A stretch of 41,481 bases of DNA, from NCBI GenBank assembly GCA_017303505.1, contig JAFLCP010000061.1, positions 1 through 41,481 on the forward strand. Direction: 5' to 3'. The notes under the pieces were generated by a model. It was given only the letters and a program-made list of their open reading frames with translations. It was not told the DNA's origin and did not search any database. The stretch's first letter is position 1, and the number at the start of each line of letters is the position of its first letter. Below, one piece after another: positions 41,326-41,481 of the stretch. This DNA comes from Planctomycetota bacterium (GTDB taxonomy: Bacteria; Planctomycetota; Planctomycetia; Pirellulales; Pirellulaceae). The position numbers were made by a program, and so were the translations under genes.

Positions 41326-41481
41326 AGCCAGATCGCTTAACAATTGCGAATTCGAGAGGGAGGCATTCCGCTCGTTCCGGCGGTATGGGTTGTGCGGTTA
41401 GCTGAGCATCAATTCACGCCAACGACTAGTTATTGTCACAACGAGGATAGAGATCTTGTCGATAGTCCCAGCGGTGCGGTT

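Overview
The window looks like part of a Planctomycetes (Pirellulaceae-like) chromosome. The evidence is a DUF1559 pilin-like protein, three secreted sulfatases, large lineage-style secreted proteins with little family resemblance, several outer-membrane porins, an ECF sigma operon and palindromic intergenic repeats. This assignment is inference from gene content. No rRNA or tRNA gene was seen.

Layout. 1-2943: leader-proximal end of a CRISPR array (36-bp repeats), its leader, and an adaptation module (a Cas4-Cas1 fusion and Cas2) transcribed towards the array. The interference genes are not in the window; the repeat and the fusion suggest subtype I-G (formerly I-U). 2944-3320: a palindrome-rich junction. 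3321-5293: operon of an ECF sigma factor, a membrane anti-sigma-like protein and an exported coiled-coil protein. 5449-14521: a large secreted protein of unknown function, a DMT/EamA permease, and an operon of one small membrane protein and two large secreted paralogues. 14890-21458: a Cys-motif lipoprotein, a DUF1559 protein, then a tight cluster of an exported CobN-type chelatase, a MotA/TolQ/ExbB-type proton channel and a DUF2149 protein. The last three match the HmuS/HmuU/HmuV arrangement of Bacteroidota haem-utilisation loci. 21672-24900: an exported HAD phosphatase, a pair of 166-bp direct repeats flanking a gene remnant, and an arylsulfatase with its terminator.

25009-41481: a region rich in outer-membrane and sulfatase genes. 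It holds two paralogous sulfatases with a CTAGR active-site motif, two OprB-like porins, an OprP/OprO-like porin and a FadL-like protein. Also here are a tandem universal stress protein, a YqhA-family membrane protein, and a hybrid ligand-binding histidine kinase with its NarL-type response regulator. The third sulfatase and the last porin share an identical 14-bp motif upstream of -35-like TTGACA boxes, which suggests co-regulation, perhaps by this two-component system (inference).

Best candidates for new biology: the energised, exported CobN chelatase cluster (14.8-21.5 kb), and the kinase/regulator-sulfatase-porin locus with its shared upstream motif (31-41.4 kb).
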